DNA of 64,000 bases from Gemmatimonadota bacterium (GTDB lineage: Bacteria > Latescibacterota > UBA2968 > UBA8231), in the NCBI GenBank assembly GCA_018672475.1, contig JABHFS010000207.1, forward strand, positions 1 to 64,000, read 5' to 3'. The stretch's first letter is position 1. Every line of letters begins with the position of its first letter. Below are positions 17,647 to 26,816 of the stretch, piece by piece. The notes under the pieces were generated by a model. The model saw nothing but the letters and a program-made list of their open reading frames with translations, made no database searches and was not told where the DNA came from. The translations under genes and the position numbers were made by a program.

Positions 17647-17993
17647 GAGCGGTTCTCGCCGGGGGCATGGCTGAGATGAGCCAATGCGAGAGATGTGTTC
17701 GGCATTAAGACCGGCAGTGGCGGCGGTCGACAACAAAGAACAGTCCGTAGTGAGCCATGTAAGGAGATCGCTTTATGGCGTACGATTTGAGATCGGCGTT
17801 TGCCCATTAGTTGAAACTGGGCAAGGAAAGATCGCGATTGAAAATCGGCGCCGGGAAGATTACATAGTTCTTTATTGCTGGTTCTTGCTGCAATCCTAGC
17901 TGCCCGCTGCCCGTAGGTATTGACCGTGCGGTGTTTGCGCCTTAAGGTGGAGGGGCATTGCAAGTTTTCTACCACGAGCAGGAGCTGGGTTAT
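17647..17993 (+). other. Intergenic region with a tiny ORF behind a strong ribosome-binding site
   Basis: No normal gene. AAGGAG at 17761-17766 is well spaced before an 11-codon frame (17775-17810, MAYDLRSAFAH). Reading through its TAG gives a lysine-rich continuation to a second TAG, so it may be a decayed gene start or a leader peptide. A possible promoter (TTGACC near 17925) precedes the SDR gene. Confidence 0.3.
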
Positions 17994-18743
17994 ATGACCG
18001 AAGGCATATTCACAGGTCGGACGGGCTTGGTAACCGGCGGGGGGCGCGGCATCGGCCGGGCCATCTGCCAGATGCTAGCTGAAAACGGGGCGAAGGTCGC
18101 GATAAATTTTCAACGCAATCAGGCGGCGGCGCAGGAAACGCTGGCATTGCTCGCAGAGTGCGGCGCTGAGGCGATGCTGGTACAGGCCGATGTGGCGTTG
18201 GAGGCCGATGTAGACCGGATGGTGGAGGAAATCGGCGCCCAGTTTGGTTCGGTCGATTTACTGGTCAATAACGCAGGCATCGCCACTTCTGCAGAACACG
18301 GTGAGTTCGGCTTCGCCGAATGGCAGCGGATGTTCGCGGTCAATGTCGATGGACCCTTTTTGACAACTTGGGCGGTCAAAAATCAGATGATCGCCCAGCG
18401 TTTCGGCCGGATCGTCAATATTTCCTCATTGGCCGCGATACAGCTCAAGCGGAATATGATCCACTATGCAACAACAAAGGCGGCGGTCGTGGCCTTTACC
18501 CGGCATACGGCCCATGCCTTCGCCGAGCATAATGTGCACGTTAACTGTCTGGCACCGGGGTTGATCGATACCGATTTGGCGCGCTCGGCCAATCCGGATA
18601 TGGTCGAGCAATTGATTGCCAACACCCCGATGGGGCGGATGGGTGCCCCTAACGAGATGGCCGCGGTGGTCAAGTTTCTGCTTTCGGAGGAGTCGAGTTT
18701 TATAACGGGGCAGACAATCGCCGCCTGCGGTGGGCGAACATAA
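17994..18743 (+). CDS. Short-chain dehydrogenase/reductase (SDR)
   Basis: 249 residues from the ATG at 17994; a TTG at 17958 behind a GGAGG is a possible longer start. Classical SDR features are present: TGGGRGIGRAI cofactor loop, NNAG at about 85, the catalytic Ser in NISSLAA, the YATTK Tyr-Lys pair, and a LAPGLIDTD stretch. It is closest in look to FabG-like 3-oxoacyl or sugar reductases. It lies 24 bases before an aminotransferase, hinting at a shared small-molecule pathway rather than fatty acid synthesis. Confidence 0.88.
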   Translation: MTEGIFTGRTGLVTGGGRGIGRAICQMLAENGAKVAINFQRNQAAAQETLALLAECGAEAMLVQADVALEADVDRMVEEIGAQFGSVDLLVNNAGIATSAEHGEFGFAEWQRMFAVNVDGPFLTTWAVKNQMIAQRFGRIVNISSLAAIQLKRNMIHYATTKAAVVAFTRHTAHAFAEHNVHVNCLAPGLIDTDLARSANPDMVEQLIANTPMGRMGAPNEMAAVVKFLLSEESSFITGQTIAACGGRT

Positions 18744-18767
18744 CTCGCAGTGAAAGGTTGAGAATCT

Positions 18768-20141
18768 ATGGCGATGGATGAGGTATACGAGGCCTATGCG
18801 GCCGCGCGGCCGAAATCGCTGGAATATCTAGCGCGTGCCTGCAAGGTGCTCGGCGGCAAAGCCGGGCATGACCTGCGTTATTCTACCCCGGTGCCGCTCT
18901 ATATCGATCGCGGGGAAGCGGGGCGAAAGTGGGATGTCGACGGCAACGAATATATCGATTTTTTGCTTGGCAATGGCGCTTTGCTTTTAGGGCATGCGCC
19001 GGCGGAAGTGGTCGAGGCGATTAAGGAGACCGTCGGCAAGGGCACGCATTTTGGCAATGACCATCCATTGCATATCGAGTGGGCGGAGCTGGTGCAGCAG
19101 TTGGTGCCCTCGGCTGAGCGCGTGCGCTTTGTCAACTCGGGTACGGAGGCGACGCTATTGGCGTTGCGGTTGGCACGGGCTTTTACCGGTCGACAAAAAA
19201 CGTTGCGTTTTGCTGGGCATTTTCACGGCTGGCACGATGATGTGGTACACGGTTTCCAGCCCCCTTTCGATCAGCAAGGCTCGCTGGGCGTGCCGCCGCA
19301 GGACCATATGGTCTGCATACCTGACGGCGATTTGAACCTCGTCGAAGAAACCCTTAAGACGGCCGGTGATTTTGCGGCGGTGATCGTCGAGCCCTCGGGG
19401 GCTTCGTGGGGGCGGGTGCCGTTGGACCCTGAGTTTTTGCGCGGATTAGAGAAGCTCACTAGTCAGCGCGAGGAGCTGCTTATTTTTGACGAGGTTGTCA
19501 CTGGATTTCGTTATAGTCCCGGCGGGGCGCAAGGTCTCTACGGGCTGAATCCGGATCTCTCTTGCTTCGCCAAGGTCGTCGCTGGCGGTATGCCGGGCGG
19601 TGCAGTGGTGGGGCGGGCGGATGTCATGGAACTCTTCGATATGACGGGGGATCCGCAACACGATCGCTTTGGCCGGGTGGTGCATCAAGGCACGTTTAAT
19701 GGCGCGCCGCTTTGTGCGGCAGCAGGGATAGCGGTGCTCAAACAGGTAGCGACCGGGCGACCGATCGCTCGGGCCGATGCCCTGGCGGCTAAGCTGCGGG
19801 CCGCTTGGGACCAGGTGCTCGAAGAAATGGGCGTCGCCGGGTATCTCTATGGTGTCTGTTCGACATTCCATGTCTATTTCGAGACCGATCGTGACCGGGC
19901 ACGAGCCGCGGCGAGCCGGGCCGAGCTGTATACGAACGATGCCGGCCGGCTCAAGGGCATGCCGGGAGCACTGATCGAAACGTATCAACGTCAGTTGCGC
20001 TTTCACGGAGTCGACAATATGAGTTCAACCGGGGGGGTGCTCTCGGCGGCGCATACCGATCGGGATATAGAGGAAGCGACGGCCGCTTTTAGGCTGACAG
20101 TGGAAGGATTGTTGGCGAGTGGGCAGGTTTTGTCCTTATAA
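18768..20141 (+). CDS. Class III aminotransferase, glutamate-1-semialdehyde mutase-like
   Basis: 457 residues. The PLP lysine is Lys269 in CFAKVVAGGMPGGAVVG, with the PLP-binding FVNSGTEATLLALRLAR and the IFDEVVTGFR aspartate motif. The GGMP sequence and overall layout resemble HemL, but the protein is some 30 residues longer than HemL (~430), has an altered N-terminus and sits beside an SDR rather than heme genes. A transaminase acting on another semialdehyde or amino sugar is more likely than tetrapyrrole synthesis. Confidence 0.8.
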   Translation: MAMDEVYEAYAAARPKSLEYLARACKVLGGKAGHDLRYSTPVPLYIDRGEAGRKWDVDGNEYIDFLLGNGALLLGHAPAEVVEAIKETVGKGTHFGNDHPLHIEWAELVQQLVPSAERVRFVNSGTEATLLALRLARAFTGRQKTLRFAGHFHGWHDDVVHGFQPPFDQQGSLGVPPQDHMVCIPDGDLNLVEETLKTAGDFAAVIVEPSGASWGRVPLDPEFLRGLEKLTSQREELLIFDEVVTGFRYSPGGAQGLYGLNPDLSCFAKVVAGGMPGGAVVGRADVMELFDMTGDPQHDRFGRVVHQGTFNGAPLCAAAGIAVLKQVATGRPIARADALAAKLRAAWDQVLEEMGVAGYLYGVCSTFHVYFETDRDRARAAASRAELYTNDAGRLKGMPGALIETYQRQLRFHGVDNMSSTGGVLSAAHTDRDIEEATAAFRLTVEGLLASGQVLSL

Positions 20142-20245
20142 GCCATTATTAACGCTGGAATTGCGTTGGGGGGGTCCCGATTTATCGACTGGGTGTCTAT
20201 TTTATATAGGTATTTGAACCGCATATTTTATCGAGAGGACTTACC

Positions 20246-21274
20246 ATGCCCGTCGTAAATTTCGAGCGCTATTGCGAAATGCTGGACAAGGCGCACCGCG
20301 AGAACTACGCCTTTCCCGCGATCAACATCTTCAATATCGATACCGTCAATGCTGCCATTGAAGGTTTTGTCGAAGCGGGTAGCGATGGTCTGATCCAAGT
20401 CTCGACCGGCGGCGGTGCGCATTCTTCGGGCAATCTCAACGATATGGTGCTCGGCGCGATATCGTTGGCGGAACACGCGGCACGCGTCGCCGACCGCTAC
20501 GATGTCAATATCGCCCTGCACACCGACCACTGCACCACCGACAAGGTCGACTCGTTCCTCAAGCCGTTGATCGCCGAGACGGCCGCCCGGCGCAAGGAAG
20601 GCAAGCCCAACCTGTTTTCGAGTCATATGTATGACGGCAGCGATTTGCCCCTGGAAGACAATATGAAAACGGCGGTGCCGCTATTGGAGTTGTGCCGCGA
20701 CAACGATATGGTGCTCGAGGTGGAGACCGGGGTTGTCGGCGGCGAGGAGGACGGGATTAACAACGAGAATGTCGACCGTGAAAAACTCTATACCACGCCG
20801 GAGGATATGGTCGCCGTATACGAGGCGTTGAGCCAGGTTGAGGACGCACGTTTTATGTTGGCGGCGACCTTCGGCAATGTGCACGGGGTATACAAACCCG
20901 GTAATGTGGTATTGACGCCCGAAATCCTGAAAAACGGCCAGGAGGCCGTAATTGCCAAATACGGAGAGGCGGCGCGTTTCTGGCTGGTGTTCCACGGGGG
21001 ATCGGGTTCGAGCCAGGAGGAAATACAGGAGACACTCGAATACGGTGTGATAAAGATGAATGTCGACACCGATACCCAGTATGCATTTACTCGACCAGTG
21101 GTCGACCATATGCTGAGCAACTACGAGGGCGTGCTCAAAATCGAGGGCGAGGTCGGCAGCAAGAAGCACTACGACCCGCGCGCTTGGCTAAAGAAGGCCC
21201 GTGCCAATATGGCAAGTCGCGTAGTCCAGGCCTGTGAAGACCTTAAGTCCGCCGGCAAGAGCATGGGGCGATAA
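20246..21274 (+). CDS. fba: Class II fructose-bisphosphate aldolase
   Basis: 342 residues. Zn2+ ligand histidines are visible in ALHTDHC, in FGNVHGVYKPG and in LVFHGGSGS, and the NVDTDTQYAFTRPV strand carries the phosphate-binding aspartates. The length and the TDHCTTDKVDSFL insertion fit the class IIA long form. It catalyses reversible aldol cleavage of fructose-1,6-bisphosphate in glycolysis and gluconeogenesis. GAGAGG lies upstream of the ATG and a hairpin downstream, so it is probably a single-gene unit. Confidence 0.92.
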   Translation: MPVVNFERYCEMLDKAHRENYAFPAINIFNIDTVNAAIEGFVEAGSDGLIQVSTGGGAHSSGNLNDMVLGAISLAEHAARVADRYDVNIALHTDHCTTDKVDSFLKPLIAETAARRKEGKPNLFSSHMYDGSDLPLEDNMKTAVPLLELCRDNDMVLEVETGVVGGEEDGINNENVDREKLYTTPEDMVAVYEALSQVEDARFMLAATFGNVHGVYKPGNVVLTPEILKNGQEAVIAKYGEAARFWLVFHGGSGSSQEEIQETLEYGVIKMNVDTDTQYAFTRPVVDHMLSNYEGVLKIEGEVGSKKHYDPRAWLKKARANMASRVVQACEDLKSAGKSMGR

Positions 21275-21311
21275 CCCGATTTTGCCGGGCTGGTGTTATG
21301 CATGGAAAATT

Positions 21312-21363
21312 GATCGCGGTCGTCCAGGACAGGCGACCGCGATCGACTAGTTTAGCTTTTTTT
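21312..21363 (+). terminator. Terminator hairpin after fba
   Basis: A perfect 11-bp stem (21312-21322 and 21334-21344) is followed twelve bases later by a run of seven T (21357-21363). The gap makes it a slightly atypical intrinsic terminator. Confidence 0.55.
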
Positions 21364-21686
21364 GCCGCTTGGGGCGCGTTAGGCAATAAAAAACCACTCG
21401 ATTACAGATTGGCCCTTGCCGAGGGGGGCGACGGGTGTATATTTTGACGTTGATCTTCAACCGGACAGTTACTTTGCGCGGTTAGTGGATAGCAGCTCAG
21501 CCCTTATCATTGGGTTCGGTACCTACCCTGAAATCCCTGTTGCTTCGGTCGCGAACAGTAGTCCCTATAGATTAAAAAGCCGGTTGTATGGCGCGTTGAG
21601 GGCGGCGCGCTCGTAGCAGGCTTGTTGTACGGCGAATATTATAGCTCTCCCCCCACATTTATTTTTTCCTACGAGGAAGCAGACCT
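21364..21686 (+). other. Gene-free leader before purF
   Basis: 323 bases without a convincing gene; a 66-codon frame from a TTG shows no family signal. No purine or PRPP riboswitch core could be recognised by eye. It probably holds the purF promoter. Confidence 0.35.
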
Positions 21687-23174
21687 ATGGCCGAGGTCAT
21701 ACGCCACAATTGTGGTTTGAGCGTAGCCCATACTTTGCACGACGCTTACCGCTTTATCCAATCATTGCAACACCGAGGTCGGGAGGCGGCAGGCATCGCC
21801 GCGGTAGGCGATGGCCGCATCGATGTAATCAAGTGGAAGGGGGGCGTCTCCCGCTTTGACGTGACCGATCTGCACAAGATTTTCCGGAGTCCGAACTATC
21901 ACACCTATATGGCGCATGTGCGCTATGCTACCCGCGGATCGAAGGATATGATCCTCGAAGAAGCTCATCCGCACGTGATCGGCGGCACTATTGAAAACCG
22001 CGACAACCATATTATGATTTGGGACTGCGATATGGCGGCGGTGCACAATGGCCAAGTCGATACGGTTTTTTTAAAGGACTCGGCCCCCGAGCATATGTAT
22101 TCGAGTTGCGATACCGAGGCATTGCTCTATCTCTACCGAGACCACGGCGAATACAATTTTCTCAAGGAAGTACCGGGCGCCTATACCATGGCCATCGCCG
22201 ACAAGCGCAAGAGGGACGTTATCGTCATGCGCGACCGCACGGGCATAAAACCCGGAGTCCTGGGTTGGAAAGACGGTAAATACGGGGTGGCTTCCGAAGA
22301 TATTGCCTTCCGCAAAAATGGCGGCGAATATGTCGAGGATCTCGAGCCCGGGACGATATATTATCTCACGCCGGAGGGCGACTTCAGTAAGGAAGTTGTC
22401 GTCGAGACAAATCTGGCGCACTGCTTTTTCGAGTGGAACTATATCACCGACCTCGATTCGATCGTCAACGGCGTAAGCGTTCGACGCATCCGCGAGTCGT
22501 TGGGTGAAGTACTCAGCGAGGAGTTTCAGCCCGGTGACGCCGACTTCGTCACTTATTTGCCGCGTTGCCCGGAAGTAGCCGCCCGCTCTTACGCTAAAAA
22601 AGCAGAGTTGCCCTTTCAGCCGGTGTTTTACAAGATGCGCGGCGAGCGTTCTTTTCAGGGATCGAACGCTGACGAGCGCAAGGAGTCGATCGGTCAGAAT
22701 CTGCATCTATTACCGGGTATGGCACAAAAGATCAAAGGCAAAACCGTGATCCTGCTCGACGACAGCATCGTCCGGGGCAATAACTCCAAGCGGGCACGCG
22801 ATCTGCTGTACGAGGAGGCTGGGGTCGAGAAGGCCTATTTGGTTAGTTATACGCCGCCGATCGGTATCATTGGCGACGACGGGGTGCCGCGGGGGTGTAC
22901 TTTCGGAGTAGATATGCCGCCGGATCCGCCACCGGGAGACGAGTTTATCGCGCGCAACCGCACGGTCACGGAAGTCGGTCAGGCGATGAAGATGCCGGTG
23001 GTTTATCTGTCGATGGAGGGCATGCTCAAGGCTTTCGAACGGGCCGGGTTGCCCGAGCGCGATTTGTGTACCTTCTGTATTGGTGGGCGAATGCCCTACG
23101 AAGGGGCTGAGTCATTGATTCAGATCGGTGAAAAACCGCAAATGGACTTATTGGCAGGCCTAAAAGCGGGTTAA
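21687..23174 (+). CDS. purF: Amidophosphoribosyltransferase
   Basis: 495 residues. It converts PRPP and glutamine to phosphoribosylamine, the first purine step. The N-terminal nucleophile is Cys9 in RHNCGLSVAH, so an 8-residue propeptide must be removed; many PurF proteins instead begin MCGI. The glutaminase part continues with SLQHRGREAAG and a long RYATRGSKD segment, and the PRPP loop is VILLDDSIVRGNNSKRA around residue 355. Two C-terminal cysteines in LCTFCIGG might bind a metal or an Fe-S cluster. An AGGAAG site precedes the ATG. The glutaminase half is divergent from standard PurF, so a PurF paralogue cannot be excluded. Confidence 0.85.
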   Translation: MAEVIRHNCGLSVAHTLHDAYRFIQSLQHRGREAAGIAAVGDGRIDVIKWKGGVSRFDVTDLHKIFRSPNYHTYMAHVRYATRGSKDMILEEAHPHVIGGTIENRDNHIMIWDCDMAAVHNGQVDTVFLKDSAPEHMYSSCDTEALLYLYRDHGEYNFLKEVPGAYTMAIADKRKRDVIVMRDRTGIKPGVLGWKDGKYGVASEDIAFRKNGGEYVEDLEPGTIYYLTPEGDFSKEVVVETNLAHCFFEWNYITDLDSIVNGVSVRRIRESLGEVLSEEFQPGDADFVTYLPRCPEVAARSYAKKAELPFQPVFYKMRGERSFQGSNADERKESIGQNLHLLPGMAQKIKGKTVILLDDSIVRGNNSKRARDLLYEEAGVEKAYLVSYTPPIGIIGDDGVPRGCTFGVDMPPDPPPGDEFIARNRTVTEVGQAMKMPVVYLSMEGMLKAFERAGLPERDLCTFCIGGRMPYEGAESLIQIGEKPQMDLLAGLKAG

Positions 23175-23596
23175 CCTAGACCCAGTTTTTTAAAGAAGCG
23201 CGGTTTTGTCGAATCATTCGTCCGCACCCGATCGTAAAACAGGAACTCGTCGCAATTGTTCATCAACAAGTCGGAAGTGCTGTTCTTGAGGCCGACCCCG
23301 ATCACCAACTTGGCGTTCTCCCGCAATTGGGGGACCAGCGGCGAGAAATCGGAGCCACTGCTGTTCACGACAAAGGGGTCGATGTGGTCTTTGGTATAAC
23401 AGAGATCCAACGCGTCGACGACCATGCGAATATCGGCCGATTTTTTTCCGGACTACCGCGTGTGGAGGATCTCAATCAATTCGAACGCCGTATCGTGCAT
23501 GATCGGCTTGAATTCTTTGTATAGGTACCAGTCGCAGTAGGCTTTCTTGACGACGACATTTCCTTTCGGCAGGCGTCGTTCCAACACCCGTGGCAT
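23171..23596 (-). pseudogene. NYN-domain (LabA/DUF88) RNase-like protein, broken
   Basis: Reading from 23596 gives MPRVLERRLPKGNVVVKKAY and WYLYKEFKPIMHDTAFELIE, then an in-frame TAG at about 23455, then SADIRMVVDALDLCYTKDHI to the stop at 23171. The two halves join without frameshift into a PIN-like NYN domain. The start of the domain, which should carry the first catalytic Asp, is missing because the frame abuts mnmG. The usual SGDSDF acidic motif reads SSGSDF, losing another Asp. The gene is therefore truncated, stop-interrupted and active-site dead. Confidence 0.7.
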
Positions 23597-23636
23597 GTCG
23601 AAGTTGGGGAATTGGGCGGGCTGTGTGTCGGCTGGA

Positions 23637-25535
23637 TCAGCCCTTTTCGCCGACTACCAGACCCTGTTGTTGGGTGTGCAGAATTACCATAATCGACGAG
23701 ACGTCGGCCGGGGAAACCCCTGAAATCCGGGATGCCTGGCCAAGTGTTTGCGGCCGAATGGAATCGAGCTTCTGGCGCGCCTCGGTCGAGAGGTTTAGTT
23801 CGGGCACGGCAAAATCGAAACTGGGCGGGATGCGCAGCGATTCTAGACGCTGCATTTTTTTTACTTGATTTTCCTGGCGCTTGATGTACCCCTCGTATTT
23901 GACCTCGGCTTCGACGTGTTCGGCCGCGTCGGGGGAAAGGGCATCGCCGCCCGGGGCGAATTCGAGCAGGTGATGGTAGTTTAGCTCGGGGCGGCGCAAC
24001 AGTTCGATGAGCGAGGTCGATTCTTTTAATGGAGAACTGGCGTAGCGCCGCAGCACCTCTTGTACTTTTTCCGTTGGGCTCACCCGTACAGCTTTTAGGC
24101 GCTCGAGTTCGTCGCGGACGAGTTGCTGTTTGGTGAGGAACTTCTGCCAGATATCATCTGCGACCAAGCCTAGTGTTCGTGCGCGCTCCATTAGGCGGTA
24201 GTCGGCGTTGTCCTCGCGCAGTAGCAGACGATGCTCGGCGCGCGAAGTGAAGATCCGATAAGGTTCGAGCGTGCCCTTGGTCACCAGATCATCGATGAGC
24301 ACGCCGATATAGGCGTCGGATCGCGAGAGGACCAACGGGTCTTCGCCGCGGACTTTGAGCACGGCGTTAACACCGGCGACAAGCCCCTGGGCGGCGGCTT
24401 CTTCGTAGCCGGTGGTGCCGTTGATCTGGCCGGCGAAAAACAGGTTGGCGACGCGTTTGGTTTCGAGGTGCGGATAGAGCTGCGTCGGTGGGGCATAATC
24501 GTATTCGACGGCATAGGCTGGCCGCATGATCTCGGCTTTGGCGAAGCCAGGCATGGAGCGCACGATCTGGTGCTGCAGCTCTTCTGGCAGACTCATCGAC
24601 AGGCCATTGATGTAGAATTCAAGCGTGCGGCGCCCTTCGGGCTCGACGAAGATCTGGTGCCGGTCCTTGTCGGCGAAGCGCACGACTTTGTCTTCTATCG
24701 AGGGGCAGTAGCGCGGCCCGATGCCCTTGATCTTGCCACTGTACATCGCGGAGCGCGCGAGATTGTCTTGGATCAGTTGGTGTGTATGGTCGTTGGTATA
24801 GGTGACCCAACAGGGGATTTGCTCCTGCTCGATTTTATCGACGGCATAGGAGAAGGGGCGCGGTGGCTCGTCGCCGGGTTGTTCTTCGAGCTCGGCGAAG
24901 TCGATGGTGCGACCGTTGACGCGCGGTGGGGTTCCCGTTTTGAGGCGGCCTAACTCAAAGCCGATCGATGCCAGGCCTTCCGAGGCCTTTTCCGCGGCGG
25001 TCTCGCCGGATCGGCCGGCACTATAGGAGAAGTCGCCGACGTGGATCTTGCCTTTGAGGAAGGTGCCGGTGGTCAGGATGACCGAATGGCCGCGATAGGC
25101 AATGCCTCCCTTAACACCGACGCCCTGTACGGTATTGGCGTCAATCAGCAGGCTCTCCATCATGCCCTGGCGGATATCGAGATGCGCCTGTATTTCACAG
25201 GCGTATTTCATTTCGAACTGGTACTCTTTTTTGTCGGCCTGGGCGCGAGATGCGCGCACCGCCGGCCCGCGCGAGGTGTTGAGTCGGCGGAACTGAATCC
25301 CCGTGCGGTCGATATTGACGGCCATCTGGCCACCGAGCGCGTCGATCTCCTTGACCATATGCCCCTTGCCGATGCCGCCGATGGCGGGGTTGCAGGACAT
25401 TTGGCCGATGGTATCGAGATTCATTGTTAAGAGCAGGGTTTCTGCACCCATGCGCGCTGCGGCGAGCGCGGCCTCGGTGCCGGCGTGGCCGCCGCCGACG
25501 ACGATGACATCGTAGGTTTTTTCGTAGGGAATCAC
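23637..25535 (-). CDS. mnmG: tRNA uridine-5-carboxymethylaminomethyl synthesis enzyme MnmG (GidA)
   Basis: 632 residues, the usual MnmG length. FAD-binding VVGGGHAGTEAALAAARMG opens the protein, CNPAIGGIGKGHMVKEIDALGG is the family signature, and the C-terminal domain ends with the helical EYEGYIKRQ equivalent (KYEGYIKRQENQV). With MnmE it adds the cmnm5 group to U34 of tRNAs using methylene-THF and FAD. Its ATG overlaps the stop of a small upstream gene by 4 bases, making a three-gene operon with a homocysteine methyltransferase, which also uses C1 units. Confidence 0.97.
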   Translation of the reverse strand: MIPYEKTYDVIVVGGGHAGTEAALAAARMGAETLLLTMNLDTIGQMSCNPAIGGIGKGHMVKEIDALGGQMAVNIDRTGIQFRRLNTSRGPAVRASRAQADKKEYQFEMKYACEIQAHLDIRQGMMESLLIDANTVQGVGVKGGIAYRGHSVILTTGTFLKGKIHVGDFSYSAGRSGETAAEKASEGLASIGFELGRLKTGTPPRVNGRTIDFAELEEQPGDEPPRPFSYAVDKIEQEQIPCWVTYTNDHTHQLIQDNLARSAMYSGKIKGIGPRYCPSIEDKVVRFADKDRHQIFVEPEGRRTLEFYINGLSMSLPEELQHQIVRSMPGFAKAEIMRPAYAVEYDYAPPTQLYPHLETKRVANLFFAGQINGTTGYEEAAAQGLVAGVNAVLKVRGEDPLVLSRSDAYIGVLIDDLVTKGTLEPYRIFTSRAEHRLLLREDNADYRLMERARTLGLVADDIWQKFLTKQQLVRDELERLKAVRVSPTEKVQEVLRRYASSPLKESTSLIELLRRPELNYHHLLEFAPGGDALSPDAAEHVEAEVKYEGYIKRQENQVKKMQRLESLRIPPSFDFAVPELNLSTEARQKLDSIRPQTLGQASRISGVSPADVSSIMVILHTQQQGLVVGEKG

Positions 25536-25813
25536 TTTTGTTTGTAGGCGGCCAGAATGCGGTCACCTTCCTCTTCGGTTTCGCGCAGTAAGGCTTTGAG
25601 TACGGCCTCGCCTTCGCCTTCACGCGTTTGCTTTTTTGACCATTGCCACAACTCTAGATAGGCGTCAGTCCCGGTGACACCGTCTTGCATGGCAATGCGG
25701 TCTATCCAGGTCTGGAAGCGCTCGGGCAATTGGTAGGATTTGGGGCGCTTGCCGGCGTAGAGCTTGATTTGCACGGGGATGTCGCGCCAGTAGAGGATCT
25801 GATATTCTATCAT
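25532..25813 (-). CDS. Small Virulence_fact-type conserved protein
   Basis: 93 residues. The N-terminal MIEYQILYWRDIPVQIKLYA matches the small conserved 'virulence factor' Pfam family (YWRDIPxQV), whose biochemical role is not established. The rest is helical and highly charged. It is translationally coupled to mnmG (ATGA overlap) and starts 4 bases after the methyltransferase stop. In other genomes I recall this domain beside C1-metabolism genes, which agrees with the setting here. Confidence 0.7.
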   Translation of the reverse strand: MIEYQILYWRDIPVQIKLYAGKRPKSYQLPERFQTWIDRIAMQDGVTGTDAYLELWQWSKKQTREGEGEAVLKALLRETEEEGDRILAAYKQK

Positions 25814-25817
25814 GGGG

Positions 25818-26816
25818 CTATTGCTCGTTGGCGTCGATGACTTGGCGGAAGGCGCGAATGTGGTCCGGGGTGGTGCCGCAGCAACCGCCGATAATTTGTG
25901 TGCCGACGCTCAAGAGGTCGGGCAGGAATCCGGCCATTTCTTCTGGGTTTTGCGAATAGACCGTGCGGTGCGCGCTATTGAGCTTGGGCATGCCGGCGTT
26001 GGGATAGGTCATGAGTTTTTTCTCGATACCGCGTTCCTGCATCGCGGTTTTGAACTGCTCGATGCCGTTGATGGCGTAAGGCATGCCGGTGTGCTCGCTG
26101 CGGCGGGTTTCGGCGCCGCAGTTGAGCCCTAGGATCTGGACATGGTCGAGCAGGTTGTCACCTTGCGAATATTGGCCGGAGGCGAGGATGTCGAGCAGAT
26201 CGGCGGCGGAGTGGCCCCAATCGCTTTTGTAGATGACCTCGCCGCTTTTGCGGTCCTTGGTGCATTTGAGTGTCAGGTTGATGGCGATGGGCAAACCGGT
26301 TTGCCGGGCGATATTGCAGGCGAAGGCCGCTTCGGTGGCCGAAAACTGGGTCTCGATGGACAAGAAATCGACGTCTGCCGCGTAGAGTGCGTCGATAACG
26401 CGTTTGTGCGCATCGCGGACTTTTTCGTCGGCAATGCCGAAATCCGTGCTGCCCGCATCGGTCTCTATTGCGCCTGGTGAGGGGCCAACGGATCCGGCGA
26501 TAAAGACTTCGCGATCGCTCTTTTCTACGGCTTGTCGTGCTAACTCTGCGCCGCGACGGGTAAGGCTTTCGGCCTGGGCGGGGTCTTTGCCCGCCATTTC
26601 GAGATGCAACTCGGAGGCGACGAAGGTATTGGTGCTGATCAGGTCTGCGCCGGCGGCGATATAGTCCGAGTGGATGTCAACGACGGCGTCGGGGTGCTCT
26701 TCGTTGGCTAGAGTGGAGTTGGTGAGTTCTATTTGGCGGGCGAATAGTTGGGAACCGAAGCCGCCGTCGTAGAGAAGGGGGCGGTTTTCGGCGAGTCTTT
26801 CTATGAATTTGGCCAT
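25818..26816 (-). CDS. Homocysteine S-methyltransferase family protein
   Basis: 332 residues, a single TIM-barrel domain like BHMT, MmuM or the first domain of MetH. The Zn2+ cysteines are Cys233 (GLNCG) and Cys312-Cys313 (GGCCGTTPDH), the complete thiolate set. It transfers a methyl group to homocysteine or a similar thiol. The methyl donor could be S-methylmethionine, betaine or a methyl-corrinoid. The cobalamin-dependent methyl pathway begins 372 bases upstream on the same strand, so a methylated corrinoid protein is an attractive donor, though only by context. Confidence 0.85.
   Translation of the reverse strand: MAKFIERLAENRPLLYDGGFGSQLFARQIELTNSTLANEEHPDAVVDIHSDYIAAGADLISTNTFVASELHLEMAGKDPAQAESLTRRGAELARQAVEKSDREVFIAGSVGPSPGAIETDAGSTDFGIADEKVRDAHKRVIDALYAADVDFLSIETQFSATEAAFACNIARQTGLPIAINLTLKCTKDRKSGEVIYKSDWGHSAADLLDILASGQYSQGDNLLDHVQILGLNCGAETRRSEHTGMPYAINGIEQFKTAMQERGIEKKLMTYPNAGMPKLNSAHRTVYSQNPEEMAGFLPDLLSVGTQIIGGCCGTTPDHIRAFRQVIDANEQ

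Noticed and set aside
21416-21616. 66-codon plus-strand ORF before purF
   Set aside because: TTG start without a ribosome-binding site, no motif, and it runs through a likely promoter region.
24231-24953. 240-codon plus-strand frame opposite mnmG
   Set aside because: The minus strand encodes full-length MnmG with all signatures; the opposite frame has no domain.
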